A stretch of 64,000 bases of DNA from Arthrobacter tumbae (GCF_016907495.1 NZ_JAFBCC010000001.1:1860001-1924000), one strand, 5' to 3'. Shown: positions 34,413 through 43,729, numbered from the stretch's first letter. Numbers and translations: made by a program. The notes: a model not told the origin generated them from the letters alone.

Positions 34413-35449
34413 GTGAACCGACGCCGTCGTCTGCCGGGCAGCCGCCCGCGCGCAGCCGCTCCGCGAATATCCGCGACGTCGCGAAGGCGGCCGGGGTCTC
34501 CCACCAGACAGTCTCGCGGGTGATCAATGGGCACCCGAGCCTGCGCGAGAGCACGCGGCAGCGGGTTCTTGACGCGATGGAAGCACTCCAGTTCCGCCCC
34601 AACCGCGCGGCGCGGTCCCTGGTGACCAGCCGCTCCGGCATGATCGGCGTGTTGGTGACAGACGGCACCTACTTCGGTCCGGCGTCGACAAGGGCTGCAA
34701 TCGAATCTGCAGCCTCCAGTGCCGGGTACCTTGTCGATACGGCGACGCTCACCTCCCTTGAAGAGACCGCTTTCAAAGAAGCCCTGGGGCGGCTTGTCGA
34801 TCACGCAGTTGAGGGACTCATCGTCCTGGCGCCGCAGGAAGCTACCCTTCGCCAGCTTGCTCACCTGCCCGTCAAGCTGCCCATGGTCACGGTGCATTCG
34901 ACATCAGCAGCGGACGATCACGGACTCTCGGTGGATCAGGTGGCCGGCGCCCGGCTTGCAACCCGACATCTGCTGGAGTTGGGTCACCGGAGCATCGCGC
35001 ATGTTGCGGGACCCGATGGCTGGGTGGAGTCGAAGGAGCGGATCCGGGGATTTCGCACTGAAATGGCGGGCTGGGGTTTGGATTCGTCATGGATTGTCGC
35101 CGGTGACTGGACATCCGACAGCGGTTTCCGGATAGGCCGGGAGCTCCTTGCGGCTGACCCGCCTACCGCAGTCTTCTCCTCCAATGACCAGATGGCGCTA
35201 GGGGTCACGCATGCCTGCAGCGACCGCGGTCTCCGGGTACCTGAGGACATCAGCATCGTAGGGTTCGACGACGTGCCTGATGCCCGGCATTTCGCCCCAC
35301 CCCTCACGACGGTTCGCCAGGACTTCGCCGAACTGGGGAGGCGCTGCGTGGCACACCTGCTCACCCAACTGGGAGTGCCCGCCCAGAACGCACCGCGGAC
35401 CGTTGTGCCCGAACTGATAGTTCGGCGGTCGACCGCAGCGCCCAGCTAG
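34400..35449 (+). CDS. LacI-family repressor, probable arabinose regulator
   Basis: A 349-aa LacI/GalR regulator. Residues about 24-70 are the helix-turn-helix and hinge (NIRDVAKAAGVSHQTVSRVI, RPNRAARSLVTSRSGMIGVL); the rest is the sugar-binding core (PPTAVFSSNDQMALGVTHAC, EDISIVGFDDVPDARHFAPP). GTG at 34400 or 34406. It is convergent with araB and lies beside the araB-araD-araA genes, whose shared control region carries a LacI-type palindrome, so arabinose control is likely (inference). Confidence 0.9.
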   Translation: MTVNSEPTPSSAGQPPARSRSANIRDVAKAAGVSHQTVSRVINGHPSLRESTRQRVLDAMEALQFRPNRAARSLVTSRSGMIGVLVTDGTYFGPASTRAAIESAASSAGYLVDTATLTSLEETAFKEALGRLVDHAVEGLIVLAPQEATLRQLAHLPVKLPMVTVHSTSAADDHGLSVDQVAGARLATRHLLELGHRSIAHVAGPDGWVESKERIRGFRTEMAGWGLDSSWIVAGDWTSDSGFRIGRELLAADPPTAVFSSNDQMALGVTHACSDRGLRVPEDISIVGFDDVPDARHFAPPLTTVRQDFAELGRRCVAHLLTQLGVPAQNAPRTVVPELIVRRSTAAPS

Positions 35450-35478
35450 CACTTTTCACGAAAGCACACCGCGATTAC

Positions 35479-37113
35479 TTATGCGGGAGCATTCGCCGGC
35501 AGGGCTTCAATAGCGGCGCGCTCCACGCGGAGACCCCTGTGGTAGCGGTCGAGGTACGTTGCGAAGCCGGCGACGTCGGCGGCGTCGGGTTCGGTTGTTT
35601 CGAATTCCGCGCTGGCGAAGACGTGTTTACGGAGGTAGGCGTCCAGGTTGAGCTCATTGCCTGCGGCGTTGGCCGATGCGTAGGAAGCGAGCACCGCCAT
35701 GCCCCAGGGGCCGCCCTCGGACGCGGTCGCCGCGACGGAGACCGGCGCGTTGAGAGCGCCCGAGAGAAAGCGCTGCGCCACGCCTGCCGTGCGGAACATA
35801 CCTCCGTGCGCAAACATTCGGTCCAGTTCAACGCCCTCACCGGCGAGGACGCGCATGCCCAGGGCGAGGGTGCCGAACACTCCGTAAAGTTGGGCGCGCA
35901 TGAAGTTGGCCAGTGTGAATTCGCTGTCGGGCGTCCGAAGGAACAACGGCCGACCCTCACTGATTTCCGCGATTGGTTCGCCGGCAAGGTGATTGTAGGC
36001 GAGCAGGCCGCCGGCGTCGGGTGCGCCGTCGAGCGCTTCACGGAAAAGCGCGTCGAAGACCTGATCCGGTTCAAGCGAAGCGCCGGACGCCGACACAGCT
36101 CCGGAGGCCGCCGCGAAGCGGGAGAAGAGCCCTACCCACTCGGCGAGCTCGCTGGCGCCGTTATTGCAATGCACCATGGCTACCGGGTTGCCGGAGGGAG
36201 TTGTCACCAGATCCAGTTCATGGTGTACGCGCTCAAGCGGACGTTCGAGTACCACCATCGCGAAGATGCTGGTGCCGGCGCTGACGTTGCCGGTGCGGGG
36301 GGCAACCGAGCACGTTGCCACCATTCCGGTGCCGGCGTCACCCTCAGGCGGGCACAGGAGGGCGCCGGGTTGGAGACCGCCTGTTGGATCAAGGAGGGCG
36401 GCGCCGGCGGTTGTCAGCTCGCCTGCCGGCTGGCCAGCCACCAGTACGTCGGGCAGGATCTCAGAAAGCTTCAGGCCGGGCGCAGTCTTGGCTGCCAGGG
36501 TGTCATAGCGGGACAGCAGCTGGGCGTCGTAATTACTGGTACGGGAGTCGATGGGGAACATTCCGGACGCATCGCCGACGCCAAGGACGTTGCGCCCGGT
36601 CAGCTCACGATGCACATAGCCGGCGAGGGTGGTGATGGAGCGAACCTGAGCCACGTGCGGCTCACCACCGAGCGCGGCCTGATGCAGGTGTGCAACCGAC
36701 CACCGCAGCGGGATATTGACGCCGAAGAGTTCGGTGAGCTCCGCCGCCGCCGGTCCCGTGTTGGTGTTGCGCCAGGTGCGGAAGGGAACGAGGAGTCGGT
36801 CGGCGTCGTCAAAGGCGAGATAACCGTGCATCATCGCTGAGACACCGATGGCGCCCAGTCTCTCCAGCCGTGTGCCGAAACGGCGTTCGACGTCGGCGCC
36901 CAGGTCCGCGTACGCGGCCTGGATGCCCGTCCAGACCGCTTCCAAAGAGTAGGTCCACAGTCCGTCGACGAGCTTGTTCTCCCAGTCCTGACTGCCTACA
37001 GCCAGAACCACTGAAGGGTCCTCTCCAATCAGGCACGCCTTGATCCGCGTTGATCCGAGCTCGATCCCGAGGCTGGCCCGGCCGCCGGCAATAACGTCCT
37101 TGGGGTCGGTCAT
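35479..37113 (-). CDS. araB: Ribulokinase
   Basis: A 544-aa FGGY-family carbohydrate kinase phosphorylating L-ribulose at O-5. Blocks: SLGIELGSTRIKACLIGEDP (phosphate-binding loop), GVSAMMHGYLAF, SGMFPIDSRTSNYDAQLLSR, NVSAGTSIFAMVVLERPLER and the nucleotide-site region MFAHGGMFRTAGVAQRFLSG. It is divergent from araD-araA across a 176-base control region. The size and the arabinose neighbours distinguish it from xylulokinase. Confidence 0.92.
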   Translation of the reverse strand: MTDPKDVIAGGRASLGIELGSTRIKACLIGEDPSVVLAVGSQDWENKLVDGLWTYSLEAVWTGIQAAYADLGADVERRFGTRLERLGAIGVSAMMHGYLAFDDADRLLVPFRTWRNTNTGPAAAELTELFGVNIPLRWSVAHLHQAALGGEPHVAQVRSITTLAGYVHRELTGRNVLGVGDASGMFPIDSRTSNYDAQLLSRYDTLAAKTAPGLKLSEILPDVLVAGQPAGELTTAGAALLDPTGGLQPGALLCPPEGDAGTGMVATCSVAPRTGNVSAGTSIFAMVVLERPLERVHHELDLVTTPSGNPVAMVHCNNGASELAEWVGLFSRFAAASGAVSASGASLEPDQVFDALFREALDGAPDAGGLLAYNHLAGEPIAEISEGRPLFLRTPDSEFTLANFMRAQLYGVFGTLALGMRVLAGEGVELDRMFAHGGMFRTAGVAQRFLSGALNAPVSVAATASEGGPWGMAVLASYASANAAGNELNLDAYLRKHVFASAEFETTEPDAADVAGFATYLDRYHRGLRVERAAIEALPANAPA

Positions 37114-37191
37114 GAACAGATCTCCTTCGGATAGGGCGTCATTGATCCGCGCGCTTTTCTTCGCTGACGAAGTGTTCGGATGCGGTGATGC

Positions 37192-37222
37192 TTGACAGTG
37201 AACGTGACGTCGAGCATATAGT
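37192..37222 (+). promoter_or_regulatory. araD-araA promoter candidate
   Basis: TTGACA at 37192-37197 with CATATA (37215-37220, spacer 17) or TATAGT (37217-37222, spacer 19) as -10. The palindromic operator at 37222-37235 directly follows and would block the transcription start. Confidence 0.55.
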
Positions 37223-37235
37223 GTGAACGGTCACA
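37222..37235. promoter_or_regulatory. LacI-type operator between araB and araD
   Basis: TGTGA-ACGG-TCACA has perfect 5-bp arms around a central CG-containing core, typical of LacI-family sites. A related half-site GTGAACGTGAC lies at 37198-37208. A partly matching sequence overlaps the LacI gene start (34399-34412). Confidence 0.6.
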
Positions 37236-37289
37236 TTGGTAGTTCAATACACTCCACCGGGCCGCCTACTTGAAAGCGATGGTCACCGC

Positions 37290-38021
37290 ATGGCTAGCAC
37301 CGCCGGGTCCTTTTCAGATCGTGAATTGGACGCCATCAACGCCGTCCGCCGGGAGGTGGCCAAGCTGCACGCAGAGCTGGTCCGCTACAACCTGGTGGTC
37401 TGGACGGGCGGGAATGTCTCCGGACGTGTCCCGGGAATGGACCTCTTCGTCATCAAGCCGAGCGGCGTTGACTACGACGAACTGACGCCCGAAAACCAGA
37501 TCCTGTGCGACCTCGAGGGCAACGTTATTGAAGGAACGCCGGGCTCCGAGCGCTCGCCCTCCAGCGACACCGCCGCCCACGCGTACGTCTACCGGAACAT
37601 GCCGCGCGTCGGGGGAGTGGTGCACACCCACTCCACCTATGCGACGGCGTGGGCTGCCCGCGGCGAGTCCATCCCGTGCGTGATCACCGCCATGGCTGAC
37701 GAGTTCGGCGGAGAGATCCCCGTGGGCCCGTTCGCTGTGATCGGCGACGATTCGATCGGCCGCGGCGTCGTCGAAACCCTGACGGGACACCGCTCCCGCG
37801 CCGTCCTGATGCAGAACCACGGGCCGTTCACCATCGGCAAGGATGCGCGCGACGCCGTCAAGGCCGCCGTCATGCTCGAAGACGTTGCCCGCACCATTCA
37901 CATCTCCCGTCAGCTCGGGGATCCGCTGCCGATCGAGCAGCACCACATTGAATCCCTTTTTGACCGCTATCAAAACGTGTACGGGCAGTCCACGCCCGCA
38001 GGAACCGGAGCCGCACTGTGA
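37290..38021 (+). CDS. araD: L-ribulose-5-phosphate 4-epimerase
   Basis: A 243-aa class II aldolase/adducin-family enzyme converting L-ribulose 5-phosphate to D-xylulose 5-phosphate. Metal His pair in [20 protein letters not shown]; phosphate loop region [20 protein letters not shown]; third ligand in [19 protein letters not shown] at 37290 is used since it begins the conserved fold; the frame stays open upstream over the operator. The TGA overlaps the araA GTG by 4 bases. Confidence 0.93.
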   Translation: MASTAGSFSDRELDAINAVRREVAKLHAELVRYNLVVWTGGNVSGRVPGMDLFVIKPSGVDYDELTPENQILCDLEGNVIEGTPGSERSPSSDTAAHAYVYRNMPRVGGVVHTHSTYATAWAARGESIPCVITAMADEFGGEIPVGPFAVIGDDSIGRGVVETLTGHRSRAVLMQNHGPFTIGKDARDAVKAAVMLEDVARTIHISRQLGDPLPIEQHHIESLFDRYQNVYGQSTPAGTGAAL

Positions 38022-39532
38022 CAACCCTCAATACCTCCCTGGATGAATACGAGATCTGGTTCCTCACCGGAAGCCAGGACCTCTACGGCGAAGACACTCT
38101 CCGCCAGGTGGCTGAGCAATCCCAGCAGATCGTGAAGATGATCGACGCCTCCGACGTACCGGTCAAGGTGGTCTGGAAGCCGACGTTGAAGGACTCGTCC
38201 TCGATCCGCCGGATGGCACTGGAGGCAAATGCGAGCGACAAGACCATCGGCGTCATCGCCTGGATGCACACGTTCAGTCCCGCCAAGATGTGGATCGCCG
38301 GCCTCGACACCCTGCGCAAGCCGCTGCTGCACCTCCATACCCAGATCAATGTCGAGCTGCCCTGGGCGGACATCGACTTCGACTTCATGAACCTGAACCA
38401 GGCCGCGCACGGCGACCGCGAGTTCGGGTACATCCAGACGCGCCTGTCCGTGGCGCGGAAGACCGTCGTCGGGCACGTGTCGAATCCCGCCGTGACCGCG
38501 CAGATCGCCACCTGGTCACGGGCAGCCGCGGGCTGGGCCGCCGTGCACGAGCTCAAGGTCGCCCGCTTCGGCGACAACATGCGCAACGTCGCAGTCACGG
38601 AGGGGGACAAGACGGAAGCGGAGCTGCGCTTCGGTGTCTCCATCAACACCTGGGGCGTCAACGAACTGGTCGAGGTGGTGGACGCGCAGTCGGACGCGGA
38701 CATCGACGCGCTGGTCGCCGAGTATGAGGAGACCTACGACGTCGTTCCTGAGCTGAGGCGCGGAGGTGACCGCCATGAATCACTCCGGTACGGCGCGCGG
38801 CAGGAGTTGGCCCTGAAGTCGTTCCTGGAAGCCGGCTCCTTCGGCGCCTTCACGACGACATTCGAGGACCTTGGCGGGTTGCGTCAGCTTCCGGGGCTCG
38901 CTGTTCAGCGGCTCATGGCCGCCGGCTACGGTTTCGGCGCCGAGGGCGACTGGAAGACCGCGGTATTGGTCCGCGCAGCCAAGGTGATGGGCGCCGGCCT
39001 GCCCGGCGGCGCGTCGCTGATGGAGGACTACACCTACCACCTGGTCCCTGGGGAGGAGAAGATCCTCGGCGCGCACATGCTGGAAATCTGCCCCACGCTC
39101 ACCACGTCGAAGCCCACCCTTGAGGTGCACCCCTTGGGGATCGGCGGCAAGGAGGACCCCGTTCGGCTGGTGTTCGATACGGACTCAGGGGACGCCGTCG
39201 TCATCGCCATGTCCGACATGCGCGACCGCTTCCGCCTCACTGCCAACGCCGTCGAGGTCGTTCCGCCGGACGCGCCGCTGCCCAACCTGCCGGTGGCGCG
39301 CGCCGTCTGGAAGCCGCAGCCGGATCTGGCGACGTCCGCAGCGGCCTGGTTGAGCGCGGGTGCTGCGCACCATACGGTGATGAGCACCGCCGTCGGGCTG
39401 GATGTGTTCGAGGACTTTGCCGACATCGCCGGAACCGAACTCCTGCGGATCGACAGCACGACGACGCTGCGGGAGTTCCAGCGCGAGCTACGGTGGAACG
39501 CGGCCTATTACCGGCTGGCGCAGAAGCTTTAG
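38018..39532 (+). CDS. araA: L-arabinose isomerase
   Basis: A 504-aa enzyme interconverting L-arabinose and L-ribulose. Signatures: [90 protein letters not shown] and the late His in [17 protein letters not shown] start overlaps the araD stop. A large hairpin lies 13 bases after the stop, in front of the alditol oxidase gene. Confidence 0.96.
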   Translation: MTTLNTSLDEYEIWFLTGSQDLYGEDTLRQVAEQSQQIVKMIDASDVPVKVVWKPTLKDSSSIRRMALEANASDKTIGVIAWMHTFSPAKMWIAGLDTLRKPLLHLHTQINVELPWADIDFDFMNLNQAAHGDREFGYIQTRLSVARKTVVGHVSNPAVTAQIATWSRAAAGWAAVHELKVARFGDNMRNVAVTEGDKTEAELRFGVSINTWGVNELVEVVDAQSDADIDALVAEYEETYDVVPELRRGGDRHESLRYGARQELALKSFLEAGSFGAFTTTFEDLGGLRQLPGLAVQRLMAAGYGFGAEGDWKTAVLVRAAKVMGAGLPGGASLMEDYTYHLVPGEEKILGAHMLEICPTLTTSKPTLEVHPLGIGGKEDPVRLVFDTDSGDAVVIAMSDMRDRFRLTANAVEVVPPDAPLPNLPVARAVWKPQPDLATSAAAWLSAGAAHHTVMSTAVGLDVFEDFADIAGTELLRIDSTTTLREFQRELRWNAAYYRLAQKL

Positions 39533-39545
39533 CCCGTTCAATTCG

Positions 39546-39587
39546 CAGGACACGCCCCTTATGGGTCTCCATTAGGGGCGTGTCCTG
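39546..39587 (+). terminator. Strong hairpin between araA and the alditol oxidase gene
   Basis: A 14-bp perfect stem (39546-39559 with 39574-39587) continues after one mismatch into ATGG/CCAT closing a GTCT loop. No T-run follows. Only 23 bases separate it from the next start codon, so it may be a partial terminator or an mRNA-processing/stability element rather than an operon end. Confidence 0.6.
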
Positions 39588-39610
39588 CCAACTCACGCGA
39601 GGAGAACCTG

Positions 39611-40870
39611 ATGGCGAACGACGCCGGCACCAACTGGGCGGGGAACCTCGCCTATGGAGCTTCCATCCTGCATGAGCCGACGTCGGTGGACGAGGTGCGC
39701 CGGATCATCGCCGGTGCGTCATCCATCCGTGCACTGGGTTCACGGCACTCCTTCAATGGCATCGCCGACGGGACGGCTGAGCTGCTGTCGACGGCGGCTC
39801 TGACCGGTCCGGTGACGGTCGACCGGGACCGCTCGACCGTGACTGTCGGTGCGGGGATCCGCTACGGAGAGCTGGCGCGGGAACTGGAACGGGAAGGCTT
39901 TGCGCTGGCGAATCTTGCGTCCTTGCCGCACATCTCGGTGGGAGGGGCTGTGGCTACGGGGACCCACGGGTCAGGCAAGCGGAACCGCAGTCTGGCTGCC
40001 GCCGTCGTCGGGCTGGAGCTGGTGAGCGGCAGCGGCGAGGTGGCGCGCTTCTCCGCTGGAGATCCGGACTTCGAGGGTGCGGTGATCAACCTCGGGGCGC
40101 TGGGTATTGTGACCAGTCTGGAGCTGACAATCGAGCCGGCTTTCGAGGTTGAGCAGACGGTTTACGAGCGGCTTCCGCTGGAGAACCTGCTGCAGGATTT
40201 CGACGGCGTGACCGGCGCCGCATACAGCGTCAGCGTCTTCACCACCTGGCGGGATCCGGACGTGGCCGACTCGGTATGGGTGAAGCGCCGCCCCGGTCGG
40301 GATGCGCCCCTTGAGGAGACTCTGTTCGGCGCGGCGGCTGCGGATGATGAGCGCCACCCGCTGCCCGGGCTGCCGGCCATTGGCTGCACTCCGCAGTTGG
40401 GTGTGGCCGGTCCCTGGTACAACCGGCTGCCTCACTTCAAGCTGGACTTCACACCGAGCAACGGCGTGGAGCTTCAGTCCGAATACCTGGTTCCCCGCGA
40501 GCACGCCGTTGACGCCATTCGTGCCGTCCGGGAGCTCAGCGCGGAAATTGTGCCGCTCCTGCAGGTGAATGAGATTCGGACCGTTGCCGCGGACGACCTG
40601 TGGCTCAGCTCAAGCTACGGGACCGATGCCGTGGGGCTGCACTTCACCTGGGTCCAGGACCAGCCTGCCGTCGAGGCACTGTTGCCCACCCTCGAGGCCG
40701 CACTGGAACCGTTCTCGGCGAGGCCCCACTGGGGAAAAGTGTTTACTGCCGAAGCGCACGACTTCGACCGCCTGTATCCACGGCTCGAGGACTTCCGGAT
40801 CCTGGCTAAACGGTTGGACCCCGAAGGGATATTCGCTAACCCGTTCACCGCAAGCGTTATGGGCCGCTGA
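39611..40870 (+). CDS. aldO: Alditol oxidase (FAD-dependent)
   Basis: A 419-aa VAO-family flavoprotein. It matches my memory of Streptomyces coelicolor AldO throughout: NWAGNLAYGASILHEPTSVD, the flavinylation site ALGSRHSFNGIADG (His), LASLPHISVGGAVATGTHGS, VNEIRTVAADDLWLSSSYG and HWGKVFTAEAHDFDRLYPRL. It oxidises C1 of polyols such as xylitol or sorbitol, producing H2O2. GAGGAG sits 7 bases before ATG 39611. Its position right behind araA suggests co-transcription through the hairpin at 39546-39587. Confidence 0.93.
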   Translation: MANDAGTNWAGNLAYGASILHEPTSVDEVRRIIAGASSIRALGSRHSFNGIADGTAELLSTAALTGPVTVDRDRSTVTVGAGIRYGELARELEREGFALANLASLPHISVGGAVATGTHGSGKRNRSLAAAVVGLELVSGSGEVARFSAGDPDFEGAVINLGALGIVTSLELTIEPAFEVEQTVYERLPLENLLQDFDGVTGAAYSVSVFTTWRDPDVADSVWVKRRPGRDAPLEETLFGAAAADDERHPLPGLPAIGCTPQLGVAGPWYNRLPHFKLDFTPSNGVELQSEYLVPREHAVDAIRAVRELSAEIVPLLQVNEIRTVAADDLWLSSSYGTDAVGLHFTWVQDQPAVEALLPTLEAALEPFSARPHWGKVFTAEAHDFDRLYPRLEDFRILAKRLDPEGIFANPFTASVMGR

Positions 40871-41711
40871 CCCCCTTCGGTCCGCGGGAGCGTCTTCCGA
40901 GCACAACCAGGCCGGCGGCCAAAAGGATCATCAGTGCAGCGCTGATGCCCACCACCGGCGGGGAGCTTGCTGCAGCCACCACCGGCGACTCGCTTTCGGC
41001 AGCCGGTGTGGCCGGAGCGGGTGACTCTGTCGGTTCCACGTACATGGGCGCCCAGGCATAGGGCGGCATGGCGAATGGGGCGATTTCGGGTTCTGCCTCT
41101 TCCGTTTCCTTTGGCGCTGGCTGCTCGGCCGGGACGATCTGCATCGGCACGGTCAGCACTGGCGCGGGCGGTGCGGGAGGTATGAACTGCTGAGGGATCT
41201 GGACGGGTGCTGGTGCTGGTGCTAGCGGGGGCGGTGGAGGTGCCGGTGCTGGCGGGGGCGGCGGAGCCGGAGCGGGATCTGGATCTGGATCTGGCTCGGG
41301 CTCGGGGGCTGGAGCAGGCGGGGCGGGTGGCGCTGGAGTCGGTTTGGCGGGCGGCGCGGGAGCGGGGTGGGGGTCGGGGGCTGGAGCCGGCGGTTCTGGA
41401 GTTGGTTTGGCTGGCGGAGCGGGTTCGGGTATCGGCGAAGGCTCATTAATCGGTGGCGCGGTTGTCGGTGGCGCGGTCGGCTGTGGCGACGGCGTTGGCG
41501 CATCACGATCACCGTCATCATCGCCACCACGATTCCGCCGAGGCTCCGTGTCAGACGGCGGCCCGATGTCGGACCCCGTGGCCTGAGCGGACGGGGAGGG
41601 ATCAGAATCCGAGGTGTGATCCGCGCTGGCGGGCGGAGCGGCGGTAAGCGTTGCACCGATGATCAGTGCAACCCCTGCGGTATATCTGAACCAGTCTTTA
41701 GTGCTATGCAC
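40857..41711 (-). CDS. Proline-rich cell-surface protein with C-terminal membrane anchor
   Basis: A 284-aa secreted protein: signal peptide to about residue 30 (GVALIIGATLTAAPPASA), an acidic segment, then about 120 residues of Pro/Ala/Glu repeats (units such as PAPAPPAKPTP and a PEPEPDPDPDP run), and a C-terminal hydrophobic helix followed by RRSRG (ISAALMILLAAGLVVLGRRS), an LPxTG-like anchor layout without a clear LPxTG. Probably spans the cell wall. The repeat DNA is internally similar and prone to length change. It converges with aldO (14-base overlap). Confidence 0.75.
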   Translation of the reverse strand: MHSTKDWFRYTAGVALIIGATLTAAPPASADHTSDSDPSPSAQATGSDIGPPSDTEPRRNRGGDDDGDRDAPTPSPQPTAPPTTAPPINEPSPIPEPAPPAKPTPEPPAPAPDPHPAPAPPAKPTPAPPAPPAPAPEPEPDPDPDPAPAPPPPPAPAPPPPPLAPAPAPVQIPQQFIPPAPPAPVLTVPMQIVPAEQPAPKETEEAEPEIAPFAMPPYAWAPMYVEPTESPAPATPAAESESPVVAAASSPPVVGISAALMILLAAGLVVLGRRSRGPKGVSGP

Positions 41712-41899
41712 GTTATTCTCCCAACGCTGCCGGTCGAATACGCGGTACAGCTCTACGCGGGCTAGCGCCCGCTTGATGATGAAGGGCCGATTGCTTGACC
41801 GTCAGTGTGCTGATAACTTTCCAGTATTGATCAGAATGTCGGGTTACACAATCAGTAATGGACCTGTGCGGAGGTGAATCCGCGTTTCAAAGGATGGTG

Positions 41900-42298
41900 T
41901 CAACCCAAAAGCGCCCGCGACAGTAGGTGGAGCACGACCGCAGCGAAATAAGGGAGGGCGAAGACTCCCGGAATGAGCAGGACGGCCGCAAAGATGCCGT
42001 TCAACCTCGCGGATAGTTTTCCGAGCTTCGAGGCGGGATTTCCTCGGGTGGATGCTGCGCATGCCCAGCCGGCCGCCGCCACAAGAAATGCCGGCACGAT
42101 GAGCAGGGCAGAGTAGAGCGCTGCTACATCCATCGCGCCGCCCTCCTCCGGAAACCTGGAGAAGAAATAATGCAGCATCCCTGCGAGGGTCAGGACAAGC
42201 AGGGGCGCACAGTAGCCAAAGATCCGCCGTGCTATCCATGTGCGCGATGGCGGCGAGAAATCTTCTACCCGCGGAGGGTGAGGACTGTCGGTACTCAT
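41900..42298 (-). CDS. Three-pass membrane protein of unknown function
   Basis: A 132-aa protein with hydrophobic segments at about residues 30-47, 57-80 and 99-124, and a polar N-terminus (MSTDSPHPPRVEDFSPPS). No recognised family. Weak upstream Shine-Dalgarno; coding bias and a clear membrane pattern support it as a gene. Confidence 0.6.
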   Translation of the reverse strand: MSTDSPHPPRVEDFSPPSRTWIARRIFGYCAPLLVLTLAGMLHYFFSRFPEEGGAMDVAALYSALLIVPAFLVAAAGWACAASTRGNPASKLGKLSARLNGIFAAVLLIPGVFALPYFAAVVLHLLSRALLG

Positions 42299-42396
42299 GC
42301 TGGATCCGTTCTCGATGTGCCTGAGAATCGACAGTATCGAGCAACGGTCCGTGGTGACATTGGTTATCCACAGGGAGGCAAAACGCTAACCGAACC

Positions 42397-43167
42397 TCAG
42401 CGCTGCTTCCGCTGGCCGTTCCGGATCTCGCGGATGGAAAGGGCTCCGGTGACGTCTTCGGCGGCCGATCGGCCGAGTACCACCACACGGTCGGCGAGCC
42501 GGAGCGCCTCTTCCATGCTGTTGGTCGCCAGGAGGACGGTGGTCGGAAGGGCGCGGTGAAGGGTCTGCAGCACGTTGTGCAGCACGGTGCGGGCAGCGCC
42601 CTCGACGGCGGCGAACGGGTTGTCCAGCAGCATGACGCCCGGTCCGCTGGCCAAAGCGCGCGCCAGTGCCGCCCGGCGGACTATCTCAGCGGTGACCTCG
42701 GTCGGCAGCAGCTTCGCGAAGCGATGCAGGCCCGCGAGGTCGAGAAGTTCAGCGATCTTCGCCTTGCCCTCACTGGCGCTGGAACTCTTGCGGAGCCCGA
42801 GCGCGAGGTTCGCCTGCAGCGAGTGGGCCGGCTGCAGAGCGGCGTCCCTGGGGGTCCAGGAACAGCGGTCGTCGGTCCGGCGAACAGGTTCCCCGCCGAC
42901 CAGAACCGATCCTGACTGGGGATGATCAAGACCGGCGACTGCACGCAGCAGGCGGGAGGCGCCGTCGTTCTCTGTCCCCACAAGGTTCTCCGTGCCGGGC
43001 GAGGGTGTTTCGGGCGAGGCGCCCACAAAGGCAAGCACCTCACCCGCACGAATCTCCAGATTGACATCCCGCAAGCCCTCGGCGTGAAGGCTCACAAAGG
43101 AGACGGGCAACGGCATGGAAGCGCGCTTCACTGCGGCATGAGGGGGTGGAACCGTGCTGGGACTCAT
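42397..43167 (-). CDS. Degenerate ABC ATPase (catalytic motifs lost)
   Basis: A 256-aa protein that is clearly an ABC nucleotide-binding domain by its overall plan, close to the SsuB-type gene at 51521-52345. The P-loop, GASGCGKST in that relative, is broken here by an insertion (GASPETPSPGTEN...NDGASRLLRAVAGL) with no Lys. The Q-loop Gln is gone (CSWTPRDAALQP), the signature is lost (EVTAEIVRRAALARALA for EVSGGMAQRASLARALA), Walker B Glu is Asn (LLDNPF) and the H-loop His is Asn (LLATNSMEEAL). The frame is intact. ATG 43167 has GGAG six bases upstream; an ATG at 43179 is also in frame. Confidence 0.75.
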   Translation of the reverse strand: MSPSTVPPPHAAVKRASMPLPVSFVSLHAEGLRDVNLEIRAGEVLAFVGASPETPSPGTENLVGTENDGASRLLRAVAGLDHPQSGSVLVGGEPVRRTDDRCSWTPRDAALQPAHSLQANLALGLRKSSSASEGKAKIAELLDLAGLHRFAKLLPTEVTAEIVRRAALARALASGPGVMLLDNPFAAVEGAARTVLHNVLQTLHRALPTTVLLATNSMEEALRLADRVVVLGRSAAEDVTGALSIREIRNGQRKQR

Positions 43168-43295
43168 CGGTTTCTCCATAGCATCCAGGTGGCGGGGCAG
43201 CCCCGTCTGCCCGCCAGTGATACCCCTAACCTAGCGGGGCCTGGACCGCTCGTAGCCACCGCGGGGATATGTCTCGAAACATTACGGACGGCATG

Positions 43296-43499
43296 TCACG
43301 GGCGCGGGCGGAACGTCTCTTCCATGGTGCGGTCCAATGGAGTCTGCGCCGCGCACACGATCAGGCCGAGCCAGGCGTTCCGGGCGACGTCGGAAATGCG
43401 CCAGGACGAGAGCGGCAGGCGCTCCGACGCCGGCATCGAAGTCCGCCCGATGTACGCGAACACGGCAACGGTCGCACCGAGGATCAGGAGCAGTTCCAT
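43296..43499 (-). CDS. Small membrane protein, second of a tandem pair
   Basis: A 67-aa protein: N-terminal membrane helix (MELLLILGATVAVFAYIGRT) and a second partly hydrophobic stretch (NAWLGLIVCAAQ). The ATG at 43499 lies 4 bases after the stop of the preceding small gene with GGAAGG about 10 bases upstream, so the two are probably co-translated. Function unknown. Confidence 0.5.
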   Translation of the reverse strand: MELLLILGATVAVFAYIGRTSMPASERLPLSSWRISDVARNAWLGLIVCAAQTPLDRTMEETFRPRP

Positions 43500-43502
43500 G
43501 AC

Positions 43503-43679
43503 TCACACACCTTCCGGCGTGGAGTTGGAGGTGGAGTAGGACCGGCTTGGCAGAGCAGAATCTCCCCAGCCCGTGTGTGAGCGGACTGTCGGAGTGTGCC
43601 CCCTGCCGTCAGCAATAACGACGCGGAGGACCGCCGCGGTGAGTGCGGCCAGCAGAACCAGTACGACGACGATTTCCAT
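43503..43679 (-). CDS. Small membrane protein, first of a tandem pair
   Basis: A 58-aa protein with one N-terminal helix (MEIVVVLVLLAALTAAVLRV) followed by a polar Ser/Thr/Gly-rich tail. It has the same layout as the next gene (MELLLILG start), so they may be diverged duplicates. A candidate promoter lies at 43730-43757. Function unknown. Confidence 0.45.
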   Translation of the reverse strand: MEIVVVLVLLAALTAAVLRVVIADGRGHTPTVRSHTGWGDSALPSRSYSTSNSTPEGV

Positions 43680-43729
43680 ACCTTGATCGTCCTCCGGACC
43701 ACCGCAGCACAACAGTGGCAGAAAAGACC

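Noticed and set aside
41207..41765. Gly-rich plus-strand open frames
   Set aside because: They are the reverse frames of the proline-rich gene repeats.
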